64,000 nt of DNA from Limisoma sp963601185 (GTDB taxonomy: Bacteria; Bacteroidota; Bacteroidia; Bacteroidales; Muribaculaceae), in assembly GCA_963601185.1 (NCBI GenBank), contig CAVCEE010000001.1:186001-250000 (forward strand), written 5' to 3'. Positions 26,599 to 34,400 of this stretch are shown one piece after another. The translations under genes and the position numbers were made by a program. A model generated the notes under the pieces. The model searched no databases and was not told the origin of the DNA. It was given only the letters and a program-made list of their open reading frames with translations. How positions within the stretch are numbered: position 1 is the first letter of the stretch; the number at the start of each line of letters is the position of its first letter.

Positions 26599-27069
26599 AT
26601 GTACACGCTGTTCTATCATAGATTCGTGAAAAACAATCGGAGTATGGATGGTCATGCGTGGAGCAATCTTTCTGACGGTAAGCGCAATTCATGGGCTGGA
26701 TATGCCTTTGAACAAGTTTGCATTCTGCATATCAATCAGATTAAACAAGCGTTGGGCATTAGTGGCATAGCCAGCGATGTTTGCTCTTGGCAATACAAGA
26801 ACGAAGAACAGGGTGCCCAAATAGATTTGGTGATTGACAGGAATGACAAATCAATCGACCTTTGCGAAATCAAGTACAGTGTCGGACAGTATGAATTGAA
26901 AAAAGATTATGTGGAATGGCTTCGCGAAAGGCGCAATCTTTTCAGAGATGTGACAGGAAGCAAGAAGACCTTACGATTGACCATGATTTCTTCAGGAGGA
27001 ATCAAGCCGGGTAAGTATTCTTCAAGCATACAAGGGATGGTGAATCTTGCAGATTTGTTCCATCCATAA
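26599..27069 (+). pseudogene. Truncated AAA-family ATPase: C-terminal PD-(D/E)XK-like domain only
   Basis: The 156-residue frame (MYTLFYHRFVKNNRSMDGHA ...) matches the C-terminal part of a widespread Bacteroidales ATPase family (ATPase_2 domain plus DUF234/DUF4143-type nuclease fold). Visible signs are AGYAFEQVCILHINQIKQALG, then QIDLVIDRNDKSIDLCEIKY, the spaced D ... E-x-K of a PD-(D/E)XK-like fold, and a terminal MVNLADLF strand. The N-terminal 200-plus residues with Walker A and B are absent; upstream is a terminator hairpin, with only a few in-frame codons (VLSD) that still look like the family. It could still be translated, but without the ATPase domain normal function is unlikely. Confidence 0.7.
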
Positions 27070-27112
27070 CGCCGAAAGAAAGGCTTGCCATACGAGGTGC
27101 CGATTGAGCGGC

Positions 27113-27156
27113 AAAAAACAAGAAACGGAACTTTCTGAAGAAAATTCCGTTTCTTG
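27113..27156 (-). terminator. Rho-independent terminator downstream of tRNA-Leu
   Basis: A perfect 12-bp stem (arms at 27119-27130 and 27145-27156) with a 14-nt loop begins 4 nt after the tRNA 3' end and is followed on the minus strand by TTTTTT. Confidence 0.9.
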
Positions 27157-27159
27157 TTG

Positions 27160-27243
27160 TACCCGAGATCGGACTCGAACCGACAAGGTTGTTACACCAC
27201 TAGAACCTGAAACTAGCGCGTCTACCAATTTCGCCACCCGGGT
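27160..27243 (-). tRNA. tRNA-Leu (anticodon CAG)
   Basis: The 84-nt minus-strand sequence folds as a class II tRNA: acceptor stem ACCCGGG / CTCGGGT (one G-U pair), D-arm with GCGAAATTGGTAGACGCG, anticodon loop TTTCAGG with anticodon CAG, a short variable arm (TGGTGTAACAACCTTG region), T-arm GTTCGAGTC and discriminator A. The leucine identity follows from the anticodon, the long variable arm and discriminator A73. CCA is not encoded. It has its own consensus promoter and a strong terminator, so it is a single transcription unit. Its 3' end faces the truncated ATPase and other remnants. Confidence 0.95.
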
Positions 27244-27261
27244 ATTTTTGTTTCAGTGGAG

Positions 27262-27293
27262 CAAAAGTACTACACTTTTCCGAAAAGGCAAAA
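27262..27293 (-). promoter_or_regulatory. Consensus Bacteroidetes promoter of tRNA-Leu
   Basis: On the minus strand TTTTG (-33), a 19-nt spacer and TACTTTTG (-7, exact TAnnTTTG) lie 18 nt before the tRNA 5' end. Both elements and the spacing fit the primary-sigma consensus of the phylum. Confidence 0.85.
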
Positions 27294-27322
27294 TCTTTTT
27301 GCGCTAAAATGCAAGAACAGCG

Positions 27323-27973
27323 TTATTCTTTTTCGCCGAAAGCAAGGTCTCCTGCATCGCCGAGCCCAGGGATGATGTATTTGTGCTCGTTCAACACATC
27401 ATCAATGGCACCGACAAAAAGGGTGGTGTCGGCAGGGAACTTATCTTTGATGAAGTCGATGGCTTGGCGCGTGGCAATGATTGAAACGATGTAGATTTTG
27501 CTCGGAGTGCCCTTGGTGCGCAACGCCTCGTAGGCAAGTTCCATCGATGCGCCGGTGGCAAGCATCGGGTCGGTGATGATGAGCACCTTGCCGTCGATGC
27601 GCGGCGAGGCGATATACTCGATGTGGATGTGGAACTCGCTCTCGTTGTCGTATTTGCGGAATGCCGACACGAAGGCGTTTTCGGCACTGTCGAAATAGTT
27701 CTGCACGCCCTGATGCAGCGGCAGGCCGGCGCGCAGGATGGTGGCAATGACCACAGGGTCTGCCACGACATGGCTCTGTGCCGTGCCGAGGCACGTGGGT
27801 GTTTCGATGGCTTTGTAGTTGAGGGTCTGCGAGATTTCATAGGCAGCGATTTCTCCAATGCGCTCGATGTTGCGGCGGAAGCGCATCATGTCTTTCTGTA
27901 CGGTTGTGTCGCGTAGTTCGTGCATAAACACGTTGACTATTGAGCGAGTGTCGGCAAAATTAATGACTTTCAT
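27323..27973 (-). CDS. upp: Uracil phosphoribosyltransferase
   Basis: Salvages uracil to UMP with PRPP. The 216-residue protein has the type I phosphoribosyltransferase fold: VVIATILRAGLPLHQGVQNYF (about 74-94), the flexible-loop tyrosine region ESEFHIHIEYIASPRIDGK, the PRPP-binding motif VLIITDPMLATGASMELAYEA (about 129-149) and the C-terminal uracil-binding IPGLGDAGDLAFG (about 200). Its start overlaps the ribF stop by one base, so it is translated as the third gene of the HAD-ribF-upp unit. Confidence 0.95.
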   Translation of the reverse strand: MKVINFADTRSIVNVFMHELRDTTVQKDMMRFRRNIERIGEIAAYEISQTLNYKAIETPTCLGTAQSHVVADPVVIATILRAGLPLHQGVQNYFDSAENAFVSAFRKYDNESEFHIHIEYIASPRIDGKVLIITDPMLATGASMELAYEALRTKGTPSKIYIVSIIATRQAIDFIKDKFPADTTLFVGAIDDVLNEHKYIIPGLGDAGDLAFGEKE

Positions 27974-28902
27974 TATGATAAGGATTGTGTTAATAATTCG
28001 GTTACTGTCTGCCTATCGGCGGTGAGTTGCCGTTGCAGGTCGTTGAGGTCGGCCATAGGTCGGCAGTCGCGCACACGCGCCACAAACTCCACTGTCAGAG
28101 CCGCTCCGTAGATGTCGGCGGCAAAGTCGAAGATGTTCACCTCAATGGTGCGCTTGTTGTCGTTGCTTACCGACGGCGTGCCGATGTTGAGCATGCCGCC
28201 GTACTCTTTTCCGCCGGTGCGCACACGCACGGCATACACGCCGTCCTTGGGGATGAGCAGCGGCTGGCTGCCGCAGTCGATGTTGGCTGTGGGGAAGCCT
28301 ATCAGTCTGCCGTTGCGCTTGCCTGCCACCACCGTGCCAGTGAGAGAGTAGCGGCGACCGAGCATCTGCGCGGCTTCTGCCACCTTGCCCTCGTTGAGCA
28401 GCCGGCGCACTGCCGACGAACTCATATGCACGTTGCCCTCAAGTTCGGGTGCGGCAACGACCTCGATGCCGAGTTCTTCGCCGTAGCGGCGGTAGTCGTC
28501 GAAGGTCTCGTCGCTCTTCTTGCCGAAATGGTGGTTGAAGCCCACCACGAGCAGACGCACGTTGTAGTCATAGCGGATTTTCTTCAGGAACTCATAGGCG
28601 GTCATTGCGGCAAACTCGCGCGTGAAGTCGAACACCACGGCATAGTCGATGCCGGTGTCGCTCAGCAAGGCGGTCTTGCTGTCGATGTCGGTGAGCAGTC
28701 GCAGGTCGCTGTCGGGGCGGAAAAGCAGTTGTGGATGGGTGGCAAAGGTCATTACCGCCGTGGCGAGTCCGCGTTGCGAGGCTTCGCGTTGCAGAAAATC
28801 AATGACAGCACGGTGTCCGAGGTGCACACCGTCAAACATCCCCACCGTTGCCGCCATCGGCGGAAACTGCGGGATGTGGGGGCTGTCGTTGACCGTTGTC
28901 AT
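27973..28902 (-). CDS. ribF: Bifunctional riboflavin kinase / FMN adenylyltransferase
   Basis: Makes FMN and then FAD from riboflavin. The 309-residue protein starts with the nucleotidyltransferase domain: ATVGMFDGVHLGHRAVIDFLQR (about 18-39) with the HLGH signature, VVGFNHHFGKKSDETFDDYRRY (about 117), and SSSAVRRLLNEGKVAEAAQMLG (about 162). The C-terminal flavokinase domain contains GTVVAGKRNGRLIGFPTANI (about 190) and YGGMLNIGTP, plus IEVNIFDFAADIYG. Order, length and motifs are normal. It overlaps the HAD gene upstream and upp downstream by single bases. Confidence 0.96.
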   Translation of the reverse strand: MTTVNDSPHIPQFPPMAATVGMFDGVHLGHRAVIDFLQREASQRGLATAVMTFATHPQLLFRPDSDLRLLTDIDSKTALLSDTGIDYAVVFDFTREFAAMTAYEFLKKIRYDYNVRLLVVGFNHHFGKKSDETFDDYRRYGEELGIEVVAAPELEGNVHMSSSAVRRLLNEGKVAEAAQMLGRRYSLTGTVVAGKRNGRLIGFPTANIDCGSQPLLIPKDGVYAVRVRTGGKEYGGMLNIGTPSVSNDNKRTIEVNIFDFAADIYGAALTVEFVARVRDCRPMADLNDLQRQLTADRQTVTELLTQSLS

Positions 28903-29531
28903 CAGTCGTTGAATGCGTTGGTAAATTCCGTGCCTTCAGCCACGAGCCATGTGCGGAAACCGAGGGCTGCCGCCGCGTCGAGGTTGGTCTGCGAGTCGTC
29001 GAAAAATACGGTCTCTTCCGGGCGTATCCCGAATTTGTTTACCACGGCTTCGAAAATCTTCCTGTCGGGCTTTGCCACGCCCTCCTCGAAACTCGTGCAG
29101 ATGCCGTCGAAATAGTCCTCGCGGCACTTGCCGTCCTTTTCAAACTCGGTGCGGATGCGCTGGCTGAACATTATCGGGTTGGTGTTGGAAAGCATATAGA
29201 TGCGGTAGTCCTTGCGGAGCGCGTCGAGTGCGCGCAGACGTGCCACGGGGATGCCAACGAGAAAGGCATTCAGAGCCTTGTCGATGGCCTCGTCGGTCAG
29301 TGGCAAGTCGGAGCGGCTGCGGATGTAGTCGCGGAACGCCTCCGCCGACATCTTGCCCTCTTCCAGTTCGAGGAATGCGCCGACCTGGCAATAGTCGCCG
29401 AGCAACTCGCCCACGCCTTTGACCTTCAGTTCCTCAAGGGCTTTCACGCAATTTTCCCGGCGGATGTCCATAATGACGCCGCCCAAATCAAACAGGAGAT
29501 TCTTCACTCCCTCAAAATTACCTTTGACCAT
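28902..29531 (-). CDS. HAD-superfamily hydrolase
   Basis: A 209-residue haloacid-dehalogenase-type phosphatase. The nucleophile region is altered: NLLFDLGGVIMDI (residues 11-23) has DLGGV, the common form in the YihX/epoxide-hydrolase-like subfamily, where Gly replaces the second Asp. Motif II is MLSNTNPIM (about 113) and motif III/IV is KPDRKIFEAVVNKFGIRPEE ... VFFDDSQTNLDAAAALGF (about 153-189). The substrate is unknown; sugar phosphates or nucleotides are typical. Being first in an operon with ribF, it could dephosphorylate a flavin intermediate such as FMN, but that is speculation. Confidence 0.85.
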   Translation of the reverse strand: MVKGNFEGVKNLLFDLGGVIMDIRRENCVKALEELKVKGVGELLGDYCQVGAFLELEEGKMSAEAFRDYIRSRSDLPLTDEAIDKALNAFLVGIPVARLRALDALRKDYRIYMLSNTNPIMFSQRIRTEFEKDGKCREDYFDGICTSFEEGVAKPDRKIFEAVVNKFGIRPEETVFFDDSQTNLDAAAALGFRTWLVAEGTEFTNAFND

Positions 29532-29543
29532 AGAAATTTTTTA

Positions 29544-29575
29544 CAAAGATAGTGCAAGCCGAGGGAAGAGCAAAA
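29544..29575 (-). promoter_or_regulatory. Consensus promoter of the HAD-ribF-upp operon, embedded in a palindromic repeat
   Basis: The minus strand reads TTTTG (29571-29575), a 19-nt spacer and TATCTTTG (29544-29551), both matching consensus. The -7 box ends only 12 nt before the HAD start codon, so the transcript would have a very short leader. The whole promoter lies within the repeat described at 29546-29617. Confidence 0.8.
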
Positions 29576-29617
29576 CAAGTTCACTTGATTTTGCTCTTCC
29601 GAGGCGCAGCCTATCTT
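29546..29617. repeat. Palindromic interspersed repeat, copy 1
   Basis: A 72-nt imperfect palindrome. Outer arms are AAGATAG / CTATCTT; inner arms GGAAGAGCAAAA-CAAG and CTTG-A-TTTTGCTCTTCC form a 16-bp stem with one bulged A. Between the stems both sides carry the same hexamer CCGAGG. A second element of the same plan lies directly beside it. The flanks (AGTGCAAGCCGAGGGAA and TTCCGAGGCGCA) are shared by both, while the central stem sequences differ but still pair. Confidence 0.75.
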
Positions 29618-29620
29618 ATC

Positions 29621-29685
29621 CAAAGTAGTGCAAGCCGAGGGAAATGAAAAGGAACTTGTTCCAATTTTCATTTCCGAGGCGCAAC
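29621..29685. repeat. Palindromic interspersed repeat, copy 2
   Basis: It shares AGTGCAAGCCGAGGGAA and TTTCCGAGGCGCAAC with copy 1 but has a different core: GGAAATGAAAA (29640-29650) pairs with TTTTCATTTCC (29665-29675), and GGAAC pairs with GTTCC inside. The promoter-like TATCTTTG of copy 1 is here TACTTTG, one base short, so this copy is probably a weaker promoter or none. Confidence 0.7.
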
Positions 29686-29686
29686 A

Positions 29687-29785
29687 ATGGTGTGGGCGGC
29701 GCCGCTTACAGGGCGCAATTACCCTCACTCCTTTGCCCCGGGCTGAAGCCCGGGGTTATCGATACGGCGCACCTACGGCGCGCTC
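29687..29785. repeat. 99-bp GC-rich dispersed palindromic repeat, copy A
   Basis: It contains the perfect palindrome-like hairpin CCCCGGGCTGAAGCCCGGGG (29736-29755), preceded by ATGGTGTGGGCGGC and a second small hairpin (GCGCC / GGCGC), and followed by TATCGATACGGCGCACC and a repeated TACGGCGC. The same 99-nt plan occurs at 60523-60621 with the hairpin at the same offset of 49 nt. A further ATACGGCGCGCTC occurs at 29820-29833. The remaining sequence up to the ligase stop holds a 7-bp hairpin (TGCTCAG / CTGAGCA) with no T-run. Confidence 0.85.
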
Positions 29786-29845
29786 TGCCACGCTGTCTGC
29801 TCAGCCAATGCACTGAGCAATACGGCGCGCTCTGACACGCAGCCT

Positions 29846-31156
29846 TCACTGGTTGCGGTATGATTTGCGGTCGATTTTGCCGTTGAAGGTGCGATTTATT
29901 TCCTCCACTTGCTCGTAGAGCGTAGGCACTTTGTATGGCTCGAGCCTCTGGGCAAGGGCGCGCGCAAGGGCGCGCTTGTCGAAATCACAGTCGGAGGCGG
30001 TGACCACAAGCAGTTTCAGCACCGTGCCGAGCACGCGGTGGGTTGCCTCGATGCAGATGCAGTCCGCCACCTGCGGCAACGCCGCTGCGGCGGCTTCCAC
30101 CTCGGTAGGCACAACCTTGAATCCGCCCACGTTGATTACGTCGCCGTCGCGACCTGTGAGTCTCAGCCGCCCTTTTTCGTCGATATGACCGAGGTCGGAG
30201 GTGTAGACCACTCCGTCGCGCAGCACGGTCTGCGTGAGAGCCTCGTCGCCGAGGTAGCCGCTCATCAGGGTCTTACCGCTGCACGCGATGTGTCCGTCGG
30301 TGGTAACCGTCAGCCGTGAGTGGTGCATCGGCCGACCCAGACAGCCGGCAAGGCATTCGCCGGCGTTGTAGTCGAATGTGGCGATAATCCCGGTTTCGGT
30401 CGAGGCGTAGGTGTTGTAGAGCCGTGTGGTGGGCAACACTTGGCAGAGGCGTTGCATATCTGCCTCCGCTATCGGTGCTGCGCCGGTTTCGATAAACTCG
30501 ATTTTGTGGGCATATTGGGCGAGGCGGTCGGCGGCAAAGGCAAGGAGCATGCGTATGGCGGAAGGCACAAGGAAGGTGGCTACCGGACCGGGGGCTGACT
30601 CGATGGCTTGGAAAAAGGCGTCGAGGTCGCGCATGCCGTTGACGATCACCGTTGTGCCGCCCACAAGGATGGTGGGATAGACCTTCGACAGACTCCCGAT
30701 GTGGTTGAGCGGACCGTTGACGATAAACGTGATGCCGCTATGGTAGCCCTGCGCCTCGATGAGATTCTCTGCATCGGCAACAATTGTGGCATGGCTTATC
30801 ATCACCCCCTTGGGCTTGCCAGTAGTGCCTGTGGTGAAAAGAATGTCGGCAATGCCCTCCGGCACGGTGGCTTCGGCACACTGCCGCTCCACGTCGGCAA
30901 CCAGCGCGTTCGGACAGCCACTTTCCAGTGGCACTGCTACGCGTCCTGTCTTGTGGACGGCGAGATACCCTACGAGAAAGTTAACGCTCTGAGAAGCGCG
31001 GAAAACTACCGTCTTGCCGCTGCCCGCCATCTGCTCCGCCTGCGTGCGCACCTGCTCAAGCAACTGGGCATAGGTGAGACGGCTGTCGCCACAGGCCACA
31101 GCCACCTTGTCGCCGTTCACGGCGGCAACGCGCGCGAGATGGTCCAAGAGTGTCAT
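29846..31156 (-). CDS. Acyl-AMP ligase (AMP-binding enzyme) of the aryl-polyene-type cluster
   Basis: An ANL-superfamily adenylating enzyme that should activate a carboxylic acid as acyl-AMP and load it on a carrier protein or CoA. The 436-residue length is compact. Visible motifs are the P-loop ILFTTGTTGKPKGVMISHA (about 107), NTYASTETGIIATF (about 247), the hinge YTSDLGHIDEKGRLRLTGRD (about 313) and the catalytic lysine region NGKIDRKSYRNQ at the end. It corresponds in role to ApeH of aryl polyene loci, which primes synthesis with an aromatic acid. The gene directly upstream (overlapping 4 nt) encodes an acyl carrier protein, its likely partner. It is the last gene of the cluster. Confidence 0.88.
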   Translation of the reverse strand: MTLLDHLARVAAVNGDKVAVACGDSRLTYAQLLEQVRTQAEQMAGSGKTVVFRASQSVNFLVGYLAVHKTGRVAVPLESGCPNALVADVERQCAEATVPEGIADILFTTGTTGKPKGVMISHATIVADAENLIEAQGYHSGITFIVNGPLNHIGSLSKVYPTILVGGTTVIVNGMRDLDAFFQAIESAPGPVATFLVPSAIRMLLAFAADRLAQYAHKIEFIETGAAPIAEADMQRLCQVLPTTRLYNTYASTETGIIATFDYNAGECLAGCLGRPMHHSRLTVTTDGHIACSGKTLMSGYLGDEALTQTVLRDGVVYTSDLGHIDEKGRLRLTGRDGDVINVGGFKVVPTEVEAAAAALPQVADCICIEATHRVLGTVLKLLVVTASDCDFDKRALARALAQRLEPYKVPTLYEQVEEINRTFNGKIDRKSYRNQ

Positions 31157-31377
31157 TTCTTTGCCAACTTGCTCTCAACGAGGGCAACCAGAGAGTCGAG
31201 CGACTTGAAATTCTTCGGCGTTACGTCGCTCGATTCAAGGCTGATGCCGTATTCTTCGGAAAGAATCATCAGAATGTTGGTGATACCCAGCGAATCGAGT
31301 TCGTTGAACAGGAAATCGGAGTCGAAATCGACCAGCGGAAGAGCATCTTCCAGGAGTTCTCTAATCTTTTCTTTCAT
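31153..31377 (-). CDS. Acyl carrier protein
   Basis: A 74-residue four-helix carrier protein, MKEKIRELLEDALPLVDFDS ... with the phosphopantetheine attachment site at Ser29 in NELDSLGITNILM. It differs from housekeeping ACPs by a short first loop and an LGIT instead of LD(S/T)VE helix II. Overlapping the ligase by 4 nt, it is probably the carrier loaded with the aromatic starter unit; that is inference from adjacency. The start was chosen at MKEKIRE since the longer frame upstream runs into the exporter gene. Confidence 0.88.
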   Translation of the reverse strand: MKEKIRELLEDALPLVDFDSDFLFNELDSLGITNILMILSEEYGISLESSDVTPKNFKSLDSLVALVESKLAKK

Positions 31378-31405
31378 CGTTATGCAGTTTTTATTCGTTC
31401 GTATG

Positions 31406-34400
31406 TTATTTGTTTTCAATCTTTGTGGTCGGGATGCCGTCGATTGGGGCGGCATCGCCAAGAGTGTAGGCTCTCACAGCCGTTGACGAAGCCACGGCGG
31501 CGAGGGCTTCTTCTTCCGTACCCACCACTTGTAAGCGGCTGTCGAGACCCTCGTGGGCGTAGGTCAGTGCGCGGCGGCGGTCGTCGTCATCCTCAACGGC
31601 AACCACAAGACAGTTGCGGTGGACGAGGGAGTAGACCAGCGCAAATTCGCCCCAGCCGCCGCCCTTGACGATTACGGCATCCGCCTCCGGGACGTTGTCA
31701 ACCCATTGAGCGAAGTCGTTGTTTCGTCGCAGGTTTCGGCGCACGTCGTTGTAGAGGTCAGTACCCTTGTAGCGGTAGCGGTCGAGCACGAGGTGGTGGA
31801 AATATGTCGCCGTTTCGCGCTCGGCAGCGGTCTTGGCATATTGGCTGACGAAGAAGCGGTGCATAGCCTGTGTGCGCTCTACATAGGTGTTGCCGAGGGC
31901 TTCTGCCGACATACGGTTGCCCACCGTCACTGTCAGTTCGCCGGGATAGACCGACACGCTGCTGCGCGGCACCACCTGGTTGAAGCCGTGGAGCATCACC
32001 GGCACAATGTCGAGCCCCAGTTGCTCAGCCCAGTGGAACGCCCCCTTGTGGAAGCGCAGTATCGACGACTTGTCGTTGCGCACGCCCTCCGGGAACACCA
32101 CAAGGCTGTAGCCCTCCTCCACGCAGCGGCGCAGATGGCTGAGGTTGACCTCGGCGTCGCCGGTGAGCGACACAAAGCCGAGCCAGTGGTAGACAGAGCG
32201 CACGAGAGCATAGTTTGCCGGGCGTCCGTTGCTCACGAGTATCACCTTCGGGCTCAACGCCATAAACACGGCGGCATCGAGCATTGACTGGTGGTTTGCC
32301 ACAATCATTGCCGGCTTGGAGAAAGTCTCGCCGGAGGCATTCTCCAGACGATATTTCACGCCGGGGATGTGGTTGAGGTCAAAGCGGTAGAGTCGCTGCA
32401 CATAGCGGTGGAACAAGGCGCGGCGGCGCGGCGTGGGCTTCATCACCGAGAAGAGCAGGAAGCCGAGAGCCTGTACCGTGAGTAGTTGCGCGAGAAACAC
32501 CACCGTGGCGAGTGCCATGGTGGCGAGCGGCCGCAGCGATAGCGGTCGGTAGCGGAAACTGCCGCGCGACTGCACGAGGAACTTGAATATCAGCGGTGGG
32601 AACACGTATGCCATCAGCACCACCGAGAACATGCCGGCGATGGTTACCTCCGCCAGCGAGTGGAGGGCTGGATGGCGCGCCACGATGAGTGTGCCGATGC
32701 CGATAAACATTATCAGAGCCGAGATTATGATGGAATGCTTGTAGGAGGCAAGCATCTTCTTGCGGTAGGCGTATTCATACATTGCGCCCTCGGTCATAAA
32801 GATGGTGTAGTCGTCGCCCTGACCGAAGATGAATGTGGCGAGGATGATGTTCACGATGTTGAACTGCATACCGAAGAGCGACATGATGCCGAGAATCCAC
32901 AGCCAACTTACTGCCATAGGCACGAACGACAGCAGTGCCAACTCCAGACTGCCGAACGACAGCCAGAGGAAGAAGAACACTATGAAACCGCAGGCAAAGC
33001 CGATGTAGTTGAAGTCGTTGGACAGATGGTTGGCTATGGCGCTGTTCATCGCCGCCACGTCGAAACTGTGGCAACCGTAGTCCGACAACTGCTTCTCCAC
33101 GGCATCCATATCAGCATCCTTCACGGCAAGCACGTCGACCACATTGTAGCGGCCCTCGGCGGCATCTGAACTGATGTTGCCGGCGAAGAGAGTCTTTACG
33201 AGCGGCGAGAAATAGCCTATGTCGTGCGGCTGGCATTCGGTGTCGAGCAGAGAGTAGAAGTCGTCAAACGACCCTTCGGCAAAGCCCTCGGCACGCATAC
33301 CTCCGTCGAGCAAGGTGCGGATTTTGTCGCGGTTGCGGTCCACGAAGTCGCGCCATAGCGCAAGGCGGCGTTGCTGCTCCGCTTTCGACACTACAAATCG
33401 GCTGCATCCGCTTGCCTGCTGGACCTGTCCGTCGGCCACCATCTTGGCGATGCCTGGCTGCAGCAGTCTGCTCTTGTCGAGTGCGCCGTCCATCGTGGTG
33501 TCCGACGAGATGGCGTAGACCTTCTGCAGTCCGCCGCTCGGCAGCATAGTGCGCTGGAAATAAGCCATATCCGCCTTTTGCTGGTCGGTCATATAGTTGA
33601 TGTGCGCAAGGTTGGTGTCAAACTGCGTTTGGAAACTGAAATATCCGAAAACAAGTGTAAGAACCACGACCACAGCCACAAACACCGGCTTGTTTTCGAG
33701 CGTAACGTCGCTGATGCGGTCGAGGAATGTGTGCCGCTCTTCGTGCGACGCCTTGGCAAGGTGCGGCAGATAGACCAACACGAAGATTATCGTGCCGGCA
33801 AGAATCAGCGAACTGAACAGTCCGAGGTCGCGCAGGGCAATCGACTGCAGCGGTACGAGGGCGAGGAACGCGCCCACGGTGGTTACGTTGCCCACAAGCA
33901 GCGGCATAACGATTTCGCGCAGGGCGCGCTTCTTGTCGGGCGTATGCGACAAGTGGGCTATGAAATGGAGCGGATAGTTGACGGCGATGCCGAGGATTAC
34001 TGACGAGATGCCTATCACGATTACCGAAACCTTGTCGTGGAACAGAGCCAGTCCGCCCATAGCAAAGAGCCATCCCCAGCCGATGGAGAAGGCGATGAGC
34101 AGCAGGTTGCGCACGTTGCGGAACGAGAACATCAGCAGTGCCAAAATCAGGATTACGGCGATGGCAACCGAGAGGATGCTGTCCGACTTTATCTGGCTGG
34201 CGTTGGTGGCGGCGATAATCGGGCCGCCGATGATGTGGATGTCGATGTTGGCGTGGGCAGCCATAACAGTGTCGCCGCATTCGGTGAGCATATCCGCCAA
34301 CCGAGCGTTATTCTCGCTCTCGCTCGACCCGTAGGGCGACTCCATCACAACGATGGCGCGCTGCATGTCGGGCGAGAAGATATGCCCGTCGTACATCTCA

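Noticed and set aside
27119..27156. Integration-site repeat of the tRNA
   Set aside because: The 12-bp inverted repeat does not copy the tRNA sequence and is followed by a T-run on the tRNA strand; it is a terminator.
29736..29755. Terminator of the pigment cluster
   Set aside because: The hairpin is strong but no T-run follows on the minus strand, and an identical hairpin occurs at 60572-60591 in another context, so it belongs to the dispersed repeat.
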